Positions 32,751 through 41,252 of a stretch of 64,000 nucleotides of DNA are shown here, piece by piece. Within the stretch, counting starts at the first letter, position 1, and every line of letters starts with the position of its first letter. Position numbers and translations under genes: made by a program. The notes below the pieces were generated by a model that had not been told where the DNA came from, did not search any database, and was given only the letters and a program-made list of their open reading frames with translations. Source of the stretch: Allobosea sp. Tri-44 (lineage in GTDB: Bacteria > Pseudomonadota > Alphaproteobacteria > Rhizobiales > Beijerinckiaceae); contig NZ_NBDP01000064.1 of assembly GCF_004123845.1 (NCBI RefSeq), forward strand, positions 1 to 64,000. The letters run 5' to 3'.

Positions 32751-33127
32751 GCGAGGCTCTGCGCAGCCGGCGCGCGCGCCATTCCGGCCTCGCCGGCCGC
32801 CGCGGCGAATGGCTCGCCGTCGCCTTCCTCACCATCAAGGGCTATCGCCTGCTGCAACGGCGCTTCGGCGGCAAGGGCGGCGAGATCGATCTGATCATGG
32901 CGCGCGGCAGCGATATCGTCTTCGTCGAGGTCAAGGCGCGCGCATCGCTCGACGATGCGGCCATGGCGATCACGCCGGACAAGCGCCGGCTGATCGAAGC
33001 GCGCATCAGGCAATGGCTGGCGCGCAATCCCTGGGCGATGCAGCGGAATCTTCGGGCCGATGCCGTCTTCCTCGCGCCCTGGCGCCTGCCCCGCCATGTT
33101 CCCCGCGTGTTCGAGCTCGTGCTCTGA
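32747..33127 (+). CDS. yraN: YraN/UPF0102 family protein
   Basis: A 126-residue protein with the restriction-endonuclease-like core GGEIDLI (44-50) and FVEVKAR (59-65), the D-ExK arrangement conserved in UPF0102. Its biological role is not established. The start overlaps the rsmI stop codon by four bases, so the two are coupled, an arrangement conserved in many proteobacteria. Confidence 0.93.
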   Translation: MSEALRSRRARHSGLAGRRGEWLAVAFLTIKGYRLLQRRFGGKGGEIDLIMARGSDIVFVEVKARASLDDAAMAITPDKRRLIEARIRQWLARNPWAMQRNLRADAVFLAPWRLPRHVPRVFELVL

Positions 33128-33198
33128 CGCAAGGCTGGGGCTCTTGCGCTGCCGCTGTGGCGCAGCCGATATAACGGCCGCAACCGGAGCTCTTGCCC

Positions 33199-34146
33199 AT
33201 GCCGCTGAATGTCGCCATCCAGATGGACCCGATCGAGAAGGTCCGCATCGCCGGCGACACCGGCTTTTCACTGATGCTGGAGGCGCAGGCGCGCGGGCAC
33301 AAGCTCTTCACCTACACGCCCGACAAGCTGACCCTGCGCGACGGCAAGGTCACGGCCGTGATCAATCCGGTCGAGGTGCGGGACGTCGAAGGTGACCATT
33401 ATACGCTGGGCAAGCCCGAGCGTACCGATCTCTCGACGCTGGATGTGGTGCTGCTGCGCCAGGACCCGCCTTTCGACATGGCCTATGTCTCCTCGACGCA
33501 TATGCTCGAGCGCATCCATCCGAAGACGCTGGTGGTCAACGATCCCACCGAGGTCCGCAACGCCCCGGAAAAGCTCTTCGTCACGCATTTCCCCGAGCTG
33601 ATGCCGCCGACGCTGATCACGCGCGACCGCGCCGAGATCGAGGCCTTCCGCGAGGAGTTCGGCGATATCGTCATGAAGCCGCTCTACGGCCATGGCGGCG
33701 CGACCGTGTTCAAGACCGGCAAGGGCGACCCGAATTTCGGCTCGCTCTATGACCTGTTCTCCAACCTCTTCCGCGAGCCCTGGGTGGTTCAGGCCTTCCT
33801 GAAGGAGGTTTCGGAAGGCGACAAGCGCATCATCCTGATCGACGGCAAGGCGGCGGGCGCGGTCAACCGGGTGCCGGCGGTTGGCGATCTGCGCGCCAAC
33901 ATGGTGCGCGGCGGCGCGGCCAAGCCGACGGATCTGTCGAAGCGCGAGCTCGAAATCTGCGAGCGCATCGGCCCGGCCCTGAGGGAGCGCGGCCTGCTGC
34001 TCGTCGGCATCGACGTGATCGGCGGCAAGCTGACCGAGATCAACGTCACCGCCCCGACCGGCGTGCGCGCCATCAAGAAGCTCGGCGGTCCCGATCTGGC
34101 GGCGCAGCTCTGGGACGTGATCGACGCGAAGCGGGCGGCCAAATAG
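33199..34146 (+). CDS. gshB: Glutathione synthetase
   Basis: ATP-dependent ligation of glycine to gamma-glutamylcysteine. The 315-residue product has the GshB N-terminal domain (MPLNVAIQMDPIEKVRIAGD, LLRQDPPFDMAY) and the ATP-grasp domain with MKPLYGHGGATVF, RIILIDGKAAGAVNRVP, LRANMVRGG and the C-terminal GIDVIGGKLTEINVTAPTG. ATG 33199 is preferred over TTG 33193 because CGGAG lies nine bases upstream. It follows rsmI-yraN by 71 bp and supplies glutathione to enzymes such as the GST at 19113. Confidence 0.97.
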   Translation: MPLNVAIQMDPIEKVRIAGDTGFSLMLEAQARGHKLFTYTPDKLTLRDGKVTAVINPVEVRDVEGDHYTLGKPERTDLSTLDVVLLRQDPPFDMAYVSSTHMLERIHPKTLVVNDPTEVRNAPEKLFVTHFPELMPPTLITRDRAEIEAFREEFGDIVMKPLYGHGGATVFKTGKGDPNFGSLYDLFSNLFREPWVVQAFLKEVSEGDKRIILIDGKAAGAVNRVPAVGDLRANMVRGGAAKPTDLSKRELEICERIGPALRERGLLLVGIDVIGGKLTEINVTAPTGVRAIKKLGGPDLAAQLWDVIDAKRAAK

Positions 34147-34147
34147 C

Positions 34148-34936
34148 TCAGGCGGCGACGCCAGCTTCCGTCCCGTTCAGCGGATTGTCCGGGTCCCAGC
34201 CGTATTTCATCGTCTCGAAGCGCATCGCCATCGCGTCGACCAGCAGGAGCTTGCCAACCAGCGGCTCGCCGAAGCCGGTGATCGCGCGGATCACCTCCAG
34301 CGCCATCAGCGAGCCCATCACGCCGGCGAGCGCGCCGAGCACGCCGGCCTCCGCGCAGGGCGCGACCGTGCCGGGCGGCGGCTCCTGCGGGAACAGGCAG
34401 CGATAGGTCGGATTGGGCCGGCCGTCCGAGCCTGTCTCATGCGCCCTTATGGTCGTCAGCGAGCCGTCGAAGCGACCGAGCGCCGCCGTCACCAGCGGCT
34501 TCTTCTCGTGGAAGCAGGCATCTGAGACAGCATAGCGCGTCGCGAAATTATCCGAGCCGTCGGCGACGACATCATAGAACGCAACCAGCGCCCGCGCATT
34601 ATGGGGGTCGATCCGGGTGACGTATTCCTCGATCTCGACCCGCGGGTTGAGCCGCGTGATGAAGTTGGCCGCGGCGACCACCTTGCGCGCCCCGATATCC
34701 TCCGCCCCGAAGATGATCTGCCGCTGCAGGTTCGAGAGCGAGACGTGGTCGTCGTCGACGATACCGATCGTGCCGACGCCGGCCGCCGCCAGATAGGGGA
34801 TCAGCGGCGCTCCCAGCCCGCCCGCGCCGATGACCAGAACCCGGGCACGCTTGAGCTTGGCCTGGCCGGGGCCGCCGATCTCCGGCAGCACCAGATGGCG
34901 GGCATAGCGCTCGATCTCGGCCTCGTTCAGCGTCAT
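34148..34936 (-). CDS. MoeB/ThiF-type adenylyltransferase (E1-like)
   Basis: Adenylates the C-terminus of a ubiquitin-like sulfur carrier (MoaD or ThiS). The 262 residues show the ATP-binding GAGGLG (37-42), DDDHVSLSNLQRQIIF, ADGSDNFATRY and PCAEAGVLGALAGVMGSLMALE with the conserved Cys. The protein has only three cysteines: the CYRC pair is TYRC and the C-terminal CxxC pair is absent, so the structural zinc site of E. coli MoeB is missing. No carrier gene is adjacent. It is convergent with gshB, with only one base between the stop codons. Confidence 0.88.
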   Translation of the reverse strand: MTLNEAEIERYARHLVLPEIGGPGQAKLKRARVLVIGAGGLGAPLIPYLAAAGVGTIGIVDDDHVSLSNLQRQIIFGAEDIGARKVVAAANFITRLNPRVEIEEYVTRIDPHNARALVAFYDVVADGSDNFATRYAVSDACFHEKKPLVTAALGRFDGSLTTIRAHETGSDGRPNPTYRCLFPQEPPPGTVAPCAEAGVLGALAGVMGSLMALEVIRAITGFGEPLVGKLLLVDAMAMRFETMKYGWDPDNPLNGTEAGVAA

Positions 34937-35068
34937 GGCGGCAAGCTAGGCTGAACTGCTCACGCCAGCAATCGGGTGCGATGCCGGTGCAGGAAGCGGG
35001 TGTCTGCACCGCTGCGTAGCTGCGACGAAAGGATCCGACAGTCTCGAACGAACAACAAAGGTTCAAAC

Positions 35069-35839
35069 ATGACAGCTCTCACCAACAAGGTCGCGATCGT
35101 GACCGGCGCCAGCTCCGGCATCGGCCGGGCGGCGGCGCTGCTTTTCGCCGCTGAAGGCGCCAGGCTCGTGATCACGGCGCGGCGGCAGGCCGAGCTCGAC
35201 AAGCTCGTCGCCGAGATCAAGGCGGCCGGCGGCGAAGCGGTGGCGATCGCCGGCGACATTCGCGAGGAGGCGCTGGCGCAGCGCCTGGTCGAAACAGCCA
35301 CCGAAACCTTCGGCGGGCTCGATATCGCCTTCAACAATGCCGGCACGGTCGGCGATCTCGGACCGATCGGTCAGATGACGAGCGAGAGCTGGCGCGCGCT
35401 GATCGAGACCAACCTGACCAGTGCCTTCCTCGGCGCGAAGTACCAGGCGCCGGCGCTCGAGGTCCGCGGCGGCGGCTCGCTGATCTTTACCGCGAGCTTC
35501 GTCGGCTACACCGCCGGGCTCGCCGGCATGTCGGCCTATGCGGCGAGCAAGGCCGGACAGATCGGCCTTGTGAAAGCGCTCGCAGCCGAGCTGGGCGGCA
35601 AGCGCATCCGGGTCAACGCCCTGCTGCCCGGTGGCACCGACACGCCGGCGAGCATCACGAACGACCCTGCCTCGGGCCCGGAGGTCACCGCCTTCGTCGA
35701 GGGCATGCATGCGCTCAAGCGCATGGCGCAGCCGGAGGAGATCGCCCGCGCCGCCCTATTCCTCGCCTCGGACGCGTCGAGCTTCGTCACCGGCACGGCC
35801 TTCCTCGCCGATGGCGGTGTCTCGATCCAGCGCGGCTGA
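35069..35839 (+). CDS. SDR family oxidoreductase
   Basis: A classical short-chain dehydrogenase/reductase of 256 residues: cofactor loop TGASSGIG (12-19), NNAG (89-92), catalytic Ser143, Tyr157 and Lys161 (YAASK) and the C-terminal FVTGTAFLADGG. Arg residues after the second strand (TARRQ) suggest NADP. The substrate is not evident. ATG 35069 follows CAAAGG at some distance. A strong hairpin follows the stop codon at 35868-35893, so it is probably monocistronic. Confidence 0.92.
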   Translation: MTALTNKVAIVTGASSGIGRAAALLFAAEGARLVITARRQAELDKLVAEIKAAGGEAVAIAGDIREEALAQRLVETATETFGGLDIAFNNAGTVGDLGPIGQMTSESWRALIETNLTSAFLGAKYQAPALEVRGGGSLIFTASFVGYTAGLAGMSAYAASKAGQIGLVKALAAELGGKRIRVNALLPGGTDTPASITNDPASGPEVTAFVEGMHALKRMAQPEEIARAALFLASDASSFVTGTAFLADGGVSIQRG

Positions 35840-35850
35840 GAGGACCGTTC

Positions 35851-35863
35851 ATATGTGACATAT
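35851..35863. promoter_or_regulatory. Short AT-rich palindrome
   Basis: ATATGT-G-ACATAT is a perfect 13-bp palindrome in a GC-rich region, directly after the SDR gene and 109 bp before the BMP-family binding protein gene. It could be an operator for the nucleoside unit downstream, but it matches no regulator motif I can name with confidence. Confidence 0.3.
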
Positions 35864-35867
35864 ATCG

Positions 35868-35893
35868 CCAAGCGGGCTCTCCAGCCCGCTTGG
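35868..35893 (+). terminator. Strong hairpin after the SDR gene
   Basis: CCAAGCGGGCT (35868-35878) and AGCCCGCTTGG (35883-35893) are perfectly complementary (11 bp) around a CTCC loop. No T tract follows on the plus strand, so it may be a terminator lacking the U run or a 3'-protecting hairpin. It separates the SDR gene from the nucleoside transport unit. Confidence 0.6.
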
Positions 35894-35971
35894 CCCCGTC
35901 GGCAAGCCGTGCCATCGTGATCATAGGCAGGGATGGGGCAACCATTCCGCGCGTGACAGGGGAACGGCTCG

Positions 35972-36973
35972 ATGCAACTGAAATCTCTCGCGCTCGCGCT
36001 GGCGGGCGTCGCCCTTTCGGCCATGACGGCCATGGCCCAGACCGCGATCAAGCCGGCGATCGTCTATGACAAGGGCGGCAAGTTCGACAAATCCTTCAAT
36101 GAGGGCGTTTTCGTCGGGGCCGAGAAGTTCAAGGCCGAGACCGGCGTCGAGTTCCGCGATTTCGAGCCGACCAACGACGCCCAGATCGAGCAGGCGCTAC
36201 GCCGCTTCGCCCGCGACGGCCATTCGCCGATCATCGCCGTCGGCTTCTCGCAGGCGACCGCACTGCAGAAGGTCGCGGCTGAGTTCCCGAACCTGAAGTT
36301 CACCATCATCGACATGGTGGTCGAGCTGCCGAACGTGCAGTCGGTCGTCTTCAAGGAGCATGAGGCCTCCTATCTCGTTGGCCTCATCGCCAGCCTCGCC
36401 TCGAAGTCCGGCAAGGTCGGCTTCGTCGGCGGCATGGACATTCCGCTGATCCGCAAATTCGCCTGCGGCTATGTCCAGGGCGTGAAGGCCGGCAAGAAGG
36501 ACGCCGAGATCTTCCAGAACATGACCGGCTCGACCCCGGCCGCCTGGAACGACCCGGTCAAGGGCGGCGAGCTCGCCAAGTCGCAGATCGACCGCGGCGC
36601 CGACGTGATCTACCACGCCGCCGGCGGCACCGGCATCGGCGTGCTGCGCGCCGCCGCCGACGCCGGCAAACTCGGCATCGGCGTCGATTCGAACCAGAAC
36701 ATGCTCCATCCCGGCAAGGTGCTGACCTCGATGCTGAAGCGCGTCGACGTCGCCGCCTATACCTCGTTCAAGGCGGCGCGCGACGGCAACTGGAAGCCGG
36801 GCGTCTCGGTGCTCGGGCTGAAGGAAGAGGGCGTCGGCTGGGCCCTCGACGACAACAACAAGGCGCTGATCACGCCCGAGATGAAGGCGGCCGCCGACAA
36901 GGCCCGCGCCGACATCATCGCCGGCACGGTCAAGGTCCACGACTACATGTCGGATTCCAAGTGCACGATGTGA
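35972..36973 (+). CDS. BMP-family nucleoside ABC transporter substrate-binding protein
   Basis: Periplasmic binding protein of the Bmp/Med (PnrA) family, whose members bind purine nucleosides. The 333-residue precursor has a signal peptide (MQLKSLALALAGVALSAMTAMA, read as about 22 residues) with no lipobox. Mature-domain phrases are VYDKGGKFDKSFNEGVF, FKEHEASYLVGLIA, GFVGGMDIPLIRKFACGY and VIYHAAGGTGIGVL. CAGGGGA lies eight bases before the ATG. It starts a unit containing an ATPase, two permeases and four nucleoside-degrading enzymes, which supports nucleoside as substrate. Confidence 0.93.
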   Translation: MQLKSLALALAGVALSAMTAMAQTAIKPAIVYDKGGKFDKSFNEGVFVGAEKFKAETGVEFRDFEPTNDAQIEQALRRFARDGHSPIIAVGFSQATALQKVAAEFPNLKFTIIDMVVELPNVQSVVFKEHEASYLVGLIASLASKSGKVGFVGGMDIPLIRKFACGYVQGVKAGKKDAEIFQNMTGSTPAAWNDPVKGGELAKSQIDRGADVIYHAAGGTGIGVLRAAADAGKLGIGVDSNQNMLHPGKVLTSMLKRVDVAAYTSFKAARDGNWKPGVSVLGLKEEGVGWALDDNNKALITPEMKAAADKARADIIAGTVKVHDYMSDSKCTM

Positions 36974-37015
36974 GAGTAGAACAGTCCGCACCGGAACGAG
37001 ATGAAGCGCGGGGAA

Positions 37016-37039
37016 CCCTTCTCCCGTATGGGAGAAGGG
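37016..37039. repeat. Short palindromic repeat, family A variant
   Basis: CCCTTCTCCC (37016-37025) and GGGAGAAGGG (37030-37039) form a perfect 10-bp stem with loop GTAT. It is a variant, in the opposite relative orientation, of the hairpin at 37123-37146; the two bracket the gap between the binding protein gene and the ATPase gene. Such paired palindromes often stabilise the upstream mRNA. Confidence 0.75.
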
Positions 37040-37112
37040 CAGGGATGAGGGCCTGCCCTATCCAATTAAGGTCGCAGCGGCGCCGTTGCGTTTCCTATTG
37101 CACCGGCGGTCC

Positions 37113-37146
37113 CTCACCCCTACCCCTCTCCCATCCGGGAGAGGGG
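37113..37146. repeat. Short palindromic repeat, family A copy 2
   Basis: The 19 bases 37113-37131 are identical to 119-137. The hairpin has arms CCCCTCTCCC (37123-37132) and GGGAGAGGGG (37137-37146) with loop ATCC. It lies 23 bp upstream of the ABC ATPase start codon, inside the nucleoside transport unit. Confidence 0.8.
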
Positions 37147-37169
37147 TTCTGCGTCGCGGTTCCCGCGTC

Positions 37170-38708
37170 ATGACGGCAACAGCACTCCCCCCTGCGATCG
37201 AGCTGACCGGGATCAGCAAGAGTTTCGGCCCGGTCAAGGCCAACAAGGACGTGTCACTCACCGTCGCCGCCAGCTCGATCCACGGCATCGTCGGCGAGAA
37301 CGGCGCCGGCAAGTCGACGCTGATGTCGATCCTCTACGGCTTCTACGAGGCCGATGCCGGCGAGATCCGGGTGCGCGGCGAAGCGCGGCGCATCCGCTCC
37401 TCCTCGGAGGCGATCGCCGCTGGGATCGGCATGGTCCATCAGCATTTCATGCTGGTGGAACCGCTCAGCGTGGTCGAGAACATCGTGCTCGGTGCCGAGG
37501 GTGCGGCGCTGCTCAAGGGCGGCATTGCCAAGGCGCGGGCGGAGCTGGCGCGGCTCTCCCAGGAATACGGCCTCGCCATCGATCCCGATGCGATCGTAGG
37601 TACGCTCTCGGTCGGCCTGCAGCAGCGCGTCGAGATCCTGAAGGCGCTCTATCGCGGCGCGCAGGTGCTGATCCTCGATGAGCCTACCGCTGTGCTGACC
37701 CCGGCCGAGGCCGACCAGCTCTTCGAATTGCTCAGGGCGCTGAAGGCGCAAGGCAAGACGGTCATCCTGATCACCCACAAGCTGCGCGAGATCATGGCGG
37801 TGACCGACCGCGTCTCGGTGATGCGGCGCGGCGAGATGGTCGCCCATGTTGAGACGGAACGGACCTCCCCGGCCGAGCTCGCCGAGGCGATGGTCGGCCG
37901 GCGCGTGCTGCTGCGCGTCGAAAAGAGCCCGCGCCAGCGCGGCGCGCCGGTGCTCGAAGCAGCCGGCCTGACGGTGGTCGACGAGCGCGGCTGCGAAACG
38001 CTGCGGGACGCGTCTCTCACTCTGCATAAAGGCGAGATCGTCGGCATCGCCGGTGTCGCCGGCAACGGCCAGAGCGAGTTGCTCGACGTGCTCGCCGGGC
38101 TGACCCAGCCGGCACGCGGGGTGATCCGGCTCGGCGGGACAATCCTCAACGCCGCCGACCGCAACCCGGCCAATCTGCGCCGGCTCGGCCTGATGCATAT
38201 CCCCGAGGACCGCTTGCGGACCGGCCTCGTCACCGCCTTCGCCGCGGCCGAGAACGCCATCCTCGGCTATCATGACGACCCGGCCTTCGGACGCGGCCCC
38301 TTCCTGTCGCCGACGCTGATCGAGCAGCATGCCCGTGCCGGCATGCAGGATTACGATGTCCGGCCGGTCGACCCTACCTTGAAGACGGCGAAGTTCTCCG
38401 GCGGCAACCAGCAGAAGATCGTGCTCGCCCGCGAGATCGAGCGGGCGCCGAAGGTGCTGCTCGTCGGCCAGCCGACGCGCGGCGTCGATATCGGCGCGAT
38501 CGAGTTCATCCATCGCCGCCTGATCGCGCTGCGCGATGCCGGCGTCGCGATCCTGCTCGTCTCGGTCGAGCTGGAAGAGGTGATGGCGCTCTCCGACCGG
38601 ATCCTGGCGCTTTGCGGCGGCCAGATCACCGGCGAGCGCGAGGCGACCACGACCGACGAGCGCGATCTCGGCCTGCTGATGGCCGGCGTCAGCGAGCGGG
38701 CAGCATGA
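37170..38708 (+). CDS. Nucleoside ABC transporter ATP-binding protein (two ABC domains)
   Basis: 512 residues with tandem ABC domains, as in sugar and nucleoside importers of the RbsA/YufO type. Domain 1 has Walker A GENGAGKST (42-50), a Q-loop in GMVHQHFMLVEPLSV, signature LSVGLQQRVEILKAL and Walker B VLILDEPTAVLTP. Domain 2 has an altered Walker A GVAGNGQSEL (no Lys), usual for this family, and signature FSGGNQQKIVLARE. ATG 37170 is the family start. The stop overlaps the next gene (ATGA). Confidence 0.94.
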   Translation: MTATALPPAIELTGISKSFGPVKANKDVSLTVAASSIHGIVGENGAGKSTLMSILYGFYEADAGEIRVRGEARRIRSSSEAIAAGIGMVHQHFMLVEPLSVVENIVLGAEGAALLKGGIAKARAELARLSQEYGLAIDPDAIVGTLSVGLQQRVEILKALYRGAQVLILDEPTAVLTPAEADQLFELLRALKAQGKTVILITHKLREIMAVTDRVSVMRRGEMVAHVETERTSPAELAEAMVGRRVLLRVEKSPRQRGAPVLEAAGLTVVDERGCETLRDASLTLHKGEIVGIAGVAGNGQSELLDVLAGLTQPARGVIRLGGTILNAADRNPANLRRLGLMHIPEDRLRTGLVTAFAAAENAILGYHDDPAFGRGPFLSPTLIEQHARAGMQDYDVRPVDPTLKTAKFSGGNQQKIVLAREIERAPKVLLVGQPTRGVDIGAIEFIHRRLIALRDAGVAILLVSVELEEVMALSDRILALCGGQITGEREATTTDERDLGLLMAGVSERAA

Positions 38709-39805
38709 GCGCCGCCCCGCTCGACCTGCCTCGCTGGGCCGACACCGCGCTGGTCCCGCTGGTCTCGGTCGCCGCGGCCCTTGTTGTCGCCGGGCTCGTC
38801 GTGCTTTCGATCGGGGAAAGCCCGCTAGAGGCGACGGCGCTGCTGCTGAAGGGCTCGCTCGGCAGCCTGGAGGGGCTCGGCTTCACGCTCTACTACACCA
38901 CCAATTTCATCTTCACCGGGCTCGCCGTCGCGGTCGCCTTTCATGCCGGCCTGTTCAATATCGGTGGCGAGGGCCAGGCCACCATCGCCGGCATCTTCGC
39001 CGCGATCGCCTGCCTCTGGCTCGCGCCGCTGCCGGGCGTCCTGCTCATGCCGCTCGCCATTCTCGCCGCGGCTGCAGGCGGGGCGCTCTGGGCCTTCATC
39101 CCCGGCTATCTGCAGGCGACGCGCGGCAGCCATGTCGTGATCACCACGATCATGTTCAACTTCATCGCGGCGACGTTGATCGTCTATCTCCTGGTCGAGG
39201 TGATGGGAAAAGCGGGCTCGATGCAGCCGGAGACCCCGGATTTCCCGAAGCAGGCGGTGCTGACGCCGATCCACGAGCTGCTTGGCGCCTTCGGGCTGAA
39301 ACTGCCCTCGACGCCGCTCAACACCTCGTTTCTGCTGGCGCTCGCTTCTCTCGTCGCGGTCTGGGCGCTGATCTATCGCTCCAGGCTCGGCTATGCGATC
39401 CGCACCGTCGGCGCCAATCCGCGCGCCGCCGCCTATGCCGGCATCTCGCCGGCGCGGATCACCATGGTCGCGATGGCGCTCTCAGGTGCGCTCGCCGGCG
39501 GGCTCGCGGTCAACGAGGCGATGGGCGTGCAGCACCGGTTGGTGCTCGATTTCACCGCCGGCTACGGCTTCGTCGGCATCGCGGTCGCGCTGATGGGGCG
39601 CGGGCACCCGGTCGGTGTCGGCCTCGCCGCTTTGCTCTTCGGCGTGCTCTACCAGGGCGGAGCCGAGCTCTCCTTCGACAAGCCGACCATCACCCGCGAC
39701 ATGGTCGTGGTCATCGGCGGCATCGTCATCCTCTTCGCCGGCGCGCTCGACGGGCTGTTCCGGCGGCTCGTTGCCGGTGTGCTCAATTTCGGGCGTGGAG
39801 GCTAG
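38705..39805 (+). CDS. Nucleoside ABC transporter permease 1
   Basis: Inner-membrane permease of 366 residues with about eight to ten hydrophobic segments, of the BPD_transp_2 family (YufP/NupB-like). Typical phrases are FHAGLFNIGGEGQATIAGIFA, TRGSHVVITTIMFNFIAA, IRTVGANPRAAAYAGIS and GYGFVGIAVALMGRGHP. Its ATG overlaps the stop codon of the ATPase gene, so stoichiometry is probably set by coupling. It ends three bases before permease 2. Confidence 0.94.
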   Translation: MSAAPLDLPRWADTALVPLVSVAAALVVAGLVVLSIGESPLEATALLLKGSLGSLEGLGFTLYYTTNFIFTGLAVAVAFHAGLFNIGGEGQATIAGIFAAIACLWLAPLPGVLLMPLAILAAAAGGALWAFIPGYLQATRGSHVVITTIMFNFIAATLIVYLLVEVMGKAGSMQPETPDFPKQAVLTPIHELLGAFGLKLPSTPLNTSFLLALASLVAVWALIYRSRLGYAIRTVGANPRAAAYAGISPARITMVAMALSGALAGGLAVNEAMGVQHRLVLDFTAGYGFVGIAVALMGRGHPVGVGLAALLFGVLYQGGAELSFDKPTITRDMVVVIGGIVILFAGALDGLFRRLVAGVLNFGRGG

Positions 39806-39808
39806 GCG

Positions 39809-40780
39809 ATGGAGATCGTCCAGACGCTCGCCGTCATCCTCGATTCGACGATCAGGCTGTCGATCCCGCTGCTTTGCGCGGCGCTGGCCGGGCTCTGGTC
39901 GGAGCGCTCCGGCGTCGTCGACATCGGCCTCGAAGGCAAGATGCTGATCGCCGCCTTCGCCTCGGCCGTCGTCGCCTACCATAGCGGCTCGGCTTGGGCG
40001 GGGCTCGGGGCCGGCATCCTCGCCGCGATCGCGCTCTCGCTGGTACACGGCTTTGCCGCGATCACCTGGCGCGGCAACCAGATCGTCTCCGGTGTCGCGA
40101 TCAACATGCTGGCGGTCGGGCTTACCGCCATCCTCGGCAATGCCTGGTACGGCCAAGGCGGACGCACGCCGAACCTCGAAGGCGCGGCGCGCTTCCCCGA
40201 GATCGACCTGCCTCTGGTCGGGGAGATCAAGGGCATCCCGGTCCTCGGCCCGATCTACGACATCGCGATCTCCGGCCATGCCGCGCCGGTCTACCTCGCC
40301 GTGCTCGCGCTCGTGCTAACGGCGCTGACGCTGAAGCACACGCGCTTTGGCCTGCGTCTGCGCGCCGTCGGCGAGAACCCGGCCGCGGTCGACACCGCCG
40401 GCGTCTCGGTCGCCGGTCTGCGCTATGCGGCGGTGATCATCTGCGGCGCGCTCTGCGGGCTGGGCGGCACCTATCTCGCCGTCTCGCAATCGGCGGGCTT
40501 CCTGCCGCAGATGACCGCCGGCAAGGGCTTCATCGCGCTCGCCGCCGTGATCTTCGCCAATTGGCGGCCCTGGCCGGCCCTGTTCGCCTGCCTGCTCTTC
40601 GGCCTGCTCGATGCGGTCGCGATAAGACTGCAAGGTGTCAGCCTGCCCGGCATCGGCCTGGTGCCGGTTCAGGCGATCCAGGCCCTGCCCTATGTGATGA
40701 CGGTGGTGCTGCTCGCCGGTTTCATCGGCAGGGCGACGCCGCCGAAGGCCTCCGGCCTGCCTTATGTGAAAGAACGCTGA
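39809..40780 (+). CDS. Nucleoside ABC transporter permease 2
   Basis: Second BPD_transp_2 permease, 323 residues with about eight membrane segments (YufQ/NupC-like in layout). Phrases are LWSERSGVVDIGLEGKMLIAAF, WRGNQIVSGVAINMLAVGL, LRAVGENPAAVDTAGVSV and GKGFIALAAVIFANWRP. It pairs with permease 1 to form the membrane channel. The cytidine deaminase GTG follows immediately after its stop codon. Confidence 0.94.
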   Translation: MEIVQTLAVILDSTIRLSIPLLCAALAGLWSERSGVVDIGLEGKMLIAAFASAVVAYHSGSAWAGLGAGILAAIALSLVHGFAAITWRGNQIVSGVAINMLAVGLTAILGNAWYGQGGRTPNLEGAARFPEIDLPLVGEIKGIPVLGPIYDIAISGHAAPVYLAVLALVLTALTLKHTRFGLRLRAVGENPAAVDTAGVSVAGLRYAAVIICGALCGLGGTYLAVSQSAGFLPQMTAGKGFIALAAVIFANWRPWPALFACLLFGLLDAVAIRLQGVSLPGIGLVPVQAIQALPYVMTVVLLAGFIGRATPPKASGLPYVKER

Positions 40781-41191
40781 GTGTCAGCCGAACCCGATCT
40801 CGACGCTCTCTTCACCGCTGCCCTGGCTGCGCAGCAACGAGCCTATGCGCCCTATTCGCGCTTCAAGGTCGGCGCGGCCATCCTGGCCGATGACGGCGCG
40901 GTCTATCCCGGCTGCAATGTCGAGAATGCCGCCTATCCTGTCGGTGCCTGCGCCGAGGCCGGCGCGATTTCGGCAATGGTCGCGGGCGGGGCGCGCGCCA
41001 TCCGCGCCATCCTCGTCATCGGCGATGGAACCGAGTTGGTGACGCCCTGCGGCGCCTGCCGCCAGCGCATCCGCGAATTCGCCCAACCGGAGACGCCGAT
41101 CGTCATCGCCGGAGCCGAAGGCATCCGCGCACGCTTTTCGCTGGCCGAGCTGTTGCCAGCCTCGTTCGGACCGGCCAATTTGCCGACCTGA
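40781..41191 (+). CDS. cdd: Cytidine deaminase
   Basis: Zinc enzyme converting cytidine and deoxycytidine to uridine and deoxyuridine. The 136-residue homotetrameric type has CNVENAAYPVGACAEAGAI with zinc ligand Cys57 and catalytic Glu59, and TPCGACRQ with Cys90 and Cys93. The start is GTG 40781, directly abutting the permease stop codon, so it is part of the nucleoside unit and would feed imported cytidine into catabolism. Confidence 0.95.
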   Translation: MSAEPDLDALFTAALAAQQRAYAPYSRFKVGAAILADDGAVYPGCNVENAAYPVGACAEAGAISAMVAGGARAIRAILVIGDGTELVTPCGACRQRIREFAQPETPIVIAGAEGIRARFSLAELLPASFGPANLPT

Positions 41192-41252
41192 TTTGCGGGC
41201 GCCGCCCAGGCGACCCGATGAGCGCGGACAACGCGCCAATGGAGCAGACAAC

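Noticed and set aside
37197..37323. Lys-less second Walker A of the nucleoside ATPase as a defect
   Set aside because: Double-domain sugar and nucleoside importers commonly have a degenerate second site, so it is not unusual.
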